Shown here: piece by piece, positions 60,213 through 64,000 of the stretch | Position numbering within the stretch: the stretch's first letter is position 1 | Layout: each line of letters starts with the position of its first letter | Assembly (NCBI RefSeq): GCF_001723175.1 | Contig: NC_064654.1 | Span: 1,364,001-1,428,000, forward strand | Direction: 5' to 3' | Origin: Penicillium oxalicum | Lineage: Eukaryota > Ascomycota > Eurotiomycetes > Eurotiales > Aspergillaceae | DNA: 64,000 nucleotides | The notes under the pieces: model-generated | What the model was told of the DNA's origin: nothing | Database searches by the model: none | What the model saw: the letters and a program-made list of their open reading frames with translations, nothing else | Made by a program: the position numbers and the translations under genes

Positions 60213-62766
60213 TTACAACGAGCTCCGCTCCACATGAGTCGAGCCAATTTCCTTCGTGCTCCACTTCTCTTGACCACCTGCACTGTCCATCTTGCCCTTC
60301 TCACCAGTTCCATGATCGCCCTCAGCCGGTGCCATATCATGAGATTCTTCGTCCTTGGCATTTGGATTCTCGAGACCCAGTTGACTTTGTCCAACCTTGT
60401 CCACGGTCGATGTGTACGCAGGAACAAAGTTGACGCTAACGGCGTATGTCCACGCAACAACCATGAACTATATCATGGGTTACAAAAAAGGGCATCATTA
60501 GTATTCGGTTGACCATACTTCAAATTCACAGCAATTGAGTGAGACTGTTGGAGAAATTTCTGGGACTGATTCCGGTATTTGTCCAGGTTTCTGGGAGAGA
60601 GAGAGGGGGAAGGATTGGAGGGCGAGCGGTTTCCATGGAAATTCATACATGGAGGAATTGATGGAGGAATTGATGAAGGATGAGGGAGAAGAGGAGGAGA
60701 AGGAGGGAAGGGCGATAGAAAACTAACCATTGTAGGAACAATAAATGCAAAGCCCGTGTCATTTCGCATATCGGCGACATGGCCCAGAATGGGCGGGACG
60801 ACTGCACCACCGCAGACGCCGCCGACGATGAAGCCCGAGCCACGCTTGTAGTGGCGGCCCAGACCGCGGATTCCCAGTGCGACGATCGTGGGAAAACAGA
60901 CGGATTCAAAGAAGAGGACCAGATAGAGCATTGCTGTGGGTAGAAGAGGAGGAGGGAGTTAGCGTTGATGTGAGAATTGGAATTGGGCATTGAGGGACAT
61001 GATCGTCTTCTTGACCTAAGGCTGTCTCTCTCTTTTCATTTCTAGACCCCTTTTGAGAGAGAACAATAGTTCTGTGAGGAGAGGAAAAAGCAAGGAAAAG
61101 GAAATAAAAAAAATAATCATAGACCTACCAATGCCCGTCTGATTCCTCTGCGTCACAGAAGCAGCCAAGAAAGCCACACAGCACGAAAGGTAAACGCCAA
61201 AGACCCATCGGGCCTTGACAAACTTCATGATTCCCGAGCCCAGGAATCGGCCCACGGCAAAGGCACCCTGCGCACCAGCCAGAAGTTTGGCCCCCTTGGC
61301 ACCGTCAGTTCCAGGCCAGGTATCTTCGGCATAGTTGATGAAGTAGCCCGCGATGGCAACTATATTTGTGCAGAGAAGAGATCTATGGTTAGCTGGATAT
61401 TCTCACTAGAGCAAATCTCTTCCTAGGACGGGTATCCCATAAGGTTCATCTTGATCGAGAAAGATGGAACATACCCTGTGCACCAGTATACGTGAACTGC
61501 GCCAGGGCCGCATGAAACAGTTTATATTGTTTCCAAAACGGCTTGTCCTGCTCATCGACATGAGTGGCCGCCACTTGAAATGCCATGTCCTCGTCCGTGA
61601 CTTCGGGAATGTTCGAAACAAAGAAGACGGCTGCGAGACAGAAGACGAAGATTCCGATTGCCAAATAGACCCATTGCACGCGCTGAAGGGCTGTGACAGT
61701 ATCGTCCGTTTCGGTAAAGAAGACGTAGGAGCCCAGGACGGGGCCGACGACAGTGCCGATGGCGTTGAAGGACTGAGCAAAGTTGATTCGAATTTCTGCG
61801 TAGCGGGGGGGACCGCAGACTATGGTTGGGCAAGAAAAAGAGATGCATCAGTAAAATTGTCTTTCCTTGACTCAGAGCACCTAGTGTTGTAAGGAATAGA
61901 TATTTGGCGCTGCTCTCGATATGGATGACCTCTTCTCCGTCTCATCCACGCAGGTATACACGCCAAAGGGTATGGTAATGCATGGAGGCGGGCATTTGAG
62001 GTCGAGCTCAATGACTTACCAGTCAAGTATGGGTTTGCCGCCGTCTCCAATGAACCAAGTCCCGATCCAATGACAAACGTGGCCCCGCAAAATCCACCGA
62101 AGGATTGATTTAGACCGGCCGGCCACATGCACAGCGCACCGATACCATATAAGGTGAGACCGAAAATGAAGACTGTCTTGTATCCATAGTGGCGAAGGAT
62201 CCAGTTGGCATAGCCCAGAGAGGCTAGTGGATATGCCCTGCATTGATAGAAGAACTTGGTTAGCTCATCTGGGAGGTTTGATCGCTCAATGACTTATCAA
62301 AAAGTATCTCCGGCCTCAAAATTCTTGGTCGTTCTCCCTCGAGACACCACCTTGTGAGTGCTCGGGGTAGGTGCATGAGCAGTACATACCCAAAGTACGC
62401 TGCTTGAAGACCCGCCGATCGCGTGCGATCAATATGTAATGTGTTCTGGAAATGTTTGTTCAACGTGTCCAGAAGCCCGTATGCAAAGCCCTGTTCAAAG
62501 TTTGTGAGTAAACTATACATTGACCTGATGACGGAGATATGATTCGAGCGCGGCTGAACCACACAGTTGCCATGTGTGAGTCCATTACGGAACGAAAGAA
62601 AGATTTCATGAAGCGAACGCATGGGACATACCCAGAGAAAGAACAGGATGGTGACGAGACTGAGGGGCCAGAGACTCTGGCGCAAGGTCAGTGTCGAGGC
62701 GGACGTGGTTTTGCGATTGTCGATGCGCAAACCAGAGCGGTTTTTGAAGGCTTCTTTGAGACCCAT
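60213..62766 (-). CDS. FHS-family (FucP-like) MFS sugar permease
   Basis: Seven exons on the minus strand: 62766-62632, 62490-62390, 62237-62020, 61819-61475, 61359-61129, 60933-60728 and 60467-60213. Phases agree, giving 496 aa. It belongs to the fucose-galactose-H+ symporter branch of the MFS: helix 1 LVTILFFLWGFAYGLLDTLN, then GLQAAYFGAYPLASLGYANW, the conserved GLGSLETAANPYL in helix 4, RYAEIRINFAQSFNAIGT in helix 5 and GAQGAFAVGRFLGSG in helix 8. The Asn of ANPY and Asp of LLDTLN occupy positions important for sugar/H+ coupling in bacterial FucP. A cytoplasmic tail of about 60 residues rich in Glu/Lys/Ser is added. The likely substrate is a hexose or deoxyhexose. Confidence 0.88.
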
Positions 62767-64000
62767 GATGGTGATCAAGTAATGAATGTATGGAAGCCGA
62801 GATGCCTAGTCCTATGGTCTGTAGATGATGGATACCGCTGCCATTCAATTACCAGAAAGAACAAGGGCGCCAGTCAGGGAAACGGAAAGGGTTTTCTGTC
62901 AAGAGAAACAAATTAATGTTAAGTATGCTCAGGTCGACGATATTCAAAGATAAGCCGATGTATATGGGTAGTTGAAATGGATGAAGATGGAACTCTTCAT
63001 TATTCGTCTATGAAAAATCCGGCTCAGGTCTGGGACCATGAGGCTGGAATCTCGAGTGAATTATAAAAGAATCGACCTCCACACGCCGAGGACGTATGGG
63101 AATGGCAAGAGTCACCAACGATATTTCCCATGTCCGTCCAGTCTGCAAGTAAATACCCGCTTGTTGGCGAAAACTTAAGGTAGGATTGGGACTTGGATCT
63201 CTGCATCACGTCAGAACCACCCAAAAGCCGGACCGACCCCATCGCGTACTCCACGCAGCCTCTTTTTCCTGGCTGAGTGACCAGACTTCAACTTTGCCTG
63301 GCCCACTGCTATGCCCGTTTGGTAGATCATCCAAACAATTGCCGCTTTCTCTCCCACTCTTTTTCTGCGTGGTCGGGTCGGTCTTCTCCGCATCTCCAAC
63401 GTGATCGGGGTTGGACGCCTCCACTTGATGCACAAATCCGGGGTACACTCACGGGCCAAGCGCGGAGAGACTTTTGTCGATCCCTGCTTGGTCGTACCCT
63501 TGAGGACAGGTGCGCAATAGATCGGTCATGGCAGAAGATACGGTAGTAATAACACTGAATGAATCTCCCCCACAAAGAATGGGTTTTCCAGGCTCAGAGC
63601 TCTTCCTCGAGAATGTTCACTCATCGGCCGCCCGTGAAGACTCGGCGAAGTCCCTCAAGCCGCCTGTTCACGAGAACACTTCCCCCAAAATCCAATGGCG
63701 CCAATATATAGACGCCATCTGATCTCCGAGGAACAAAGGAAGGGAAATGCGACCGGAGAATCCAAATTTGCGGGGAAGAAAAGTAGCGAAGAGATACAGC
63801 GCAGCTCATGATCCAAGGCCGATGCGGGACGACAGAGTGGGAATCAACCCGCACAGTGTAAGATGCCAACGTGCTACTGCAGAGCCGACCAGGCTACGAC
63901 TGGGTAAGAGTGGAATCGCATGTCCGATGATTGGATGTTTGCCCCCAGATCTTGGTGGGCAGTCTTGGATGGGGAAAGGGGGGATCAAGGGGGCGGCTGC
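62767..64000. other. upstream region of sugar permease to window edge, no gene seen
   Basis: Short frames only. A gene may begin beyond the window. Confidence 0.5.

Overview
The window looks like a piece of a filamentous ascomycete chromosome, most likely Eurotiales (Aspergillus/Penicillium type). The genes have short introns of about 50-100 nt with GTATGT/GTAAGT donors. Several genes are fungus-specific: an eisosome Eis1 homologue, a CFEM GPI protein, Ilm1, an Sfk1/Frag1 protein and a LacC-type GH35 beta-galactosidase. Transposons show CpA-to-TpA damage typical of repeat-induced point mutation (RIP). I derived gene models by hand from splice signals and reading-frame phase. No homology search was run, and product names rest on recognised motifs and family resemblance.

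Left third (1-15.7 kb): a transposon island. A complete but inactivated Ty3/gypsy chromovirus lies at 904-8498, on the minus strand. It has 735/737-bp LTRs with TGTTAC...GTAACA ends and a 5-bp target duplication (AGCGG). Decayed gag, protease, RT, RNase H, integrase and chromodomain follow one another, with an extra Cys-rich ORF in antisense. From 8.5 to 12 kb there are long plus-strand reading frames interrupted only by scattered stops, which I read as RIP-degraded genes of unknown kind. At 12786-15675 (minus) lies an intact 883-aa DUF3435/FluG-domain tyrosine recombinase. This family supplies the 'captain' recombinases of giant Starship transposons. It is transcribed into the degraded island, and ordinary conserved genes begin about 1.9 kb behind its start, so this could be a Starship edge.

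Right three quarters (17.5-64 kb): ordinary gene space. In order: PRA1 Rab acceptor and a disordered protein only 26 bp downstream (+); Sfk1/Frag1 membrane protein (+); an aminoglycoside-phosphotransferase-like pseudogene (-); a CX5R protein tyrosine phosphatase (-); beta-galactosidase LacC (-); Eis1 (-); a six-helix membrane protein with an apparent frame problem (+); an MFS transporter (-); a CFEM GPI protein (+); Ilm1 (-), divergent from the geranylgeranyltransferase-I beta subunit (+); an Aim9-like kinase-fold protein with a 4-bp duplication frameshift (-); a Kin4-type Ser/Thr kinase (+); and an FHS-type sugar permease (-).

Functionally these are mostly housekeeping genes: membrane trafficking and prenylation (PRA1, GGTase-I beta), plasma-membrane organisation (Eis1, Sfk1), mitotic control (Kin4) and mitochondrial maintenance (Ilm1, Aim9-like). 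Nutrient uptake and use (LacC and two permeases) and the cell surface (CFEM) are also represented. I see no biosynthetic cluster, rRNA, tRNA or CRISPR.
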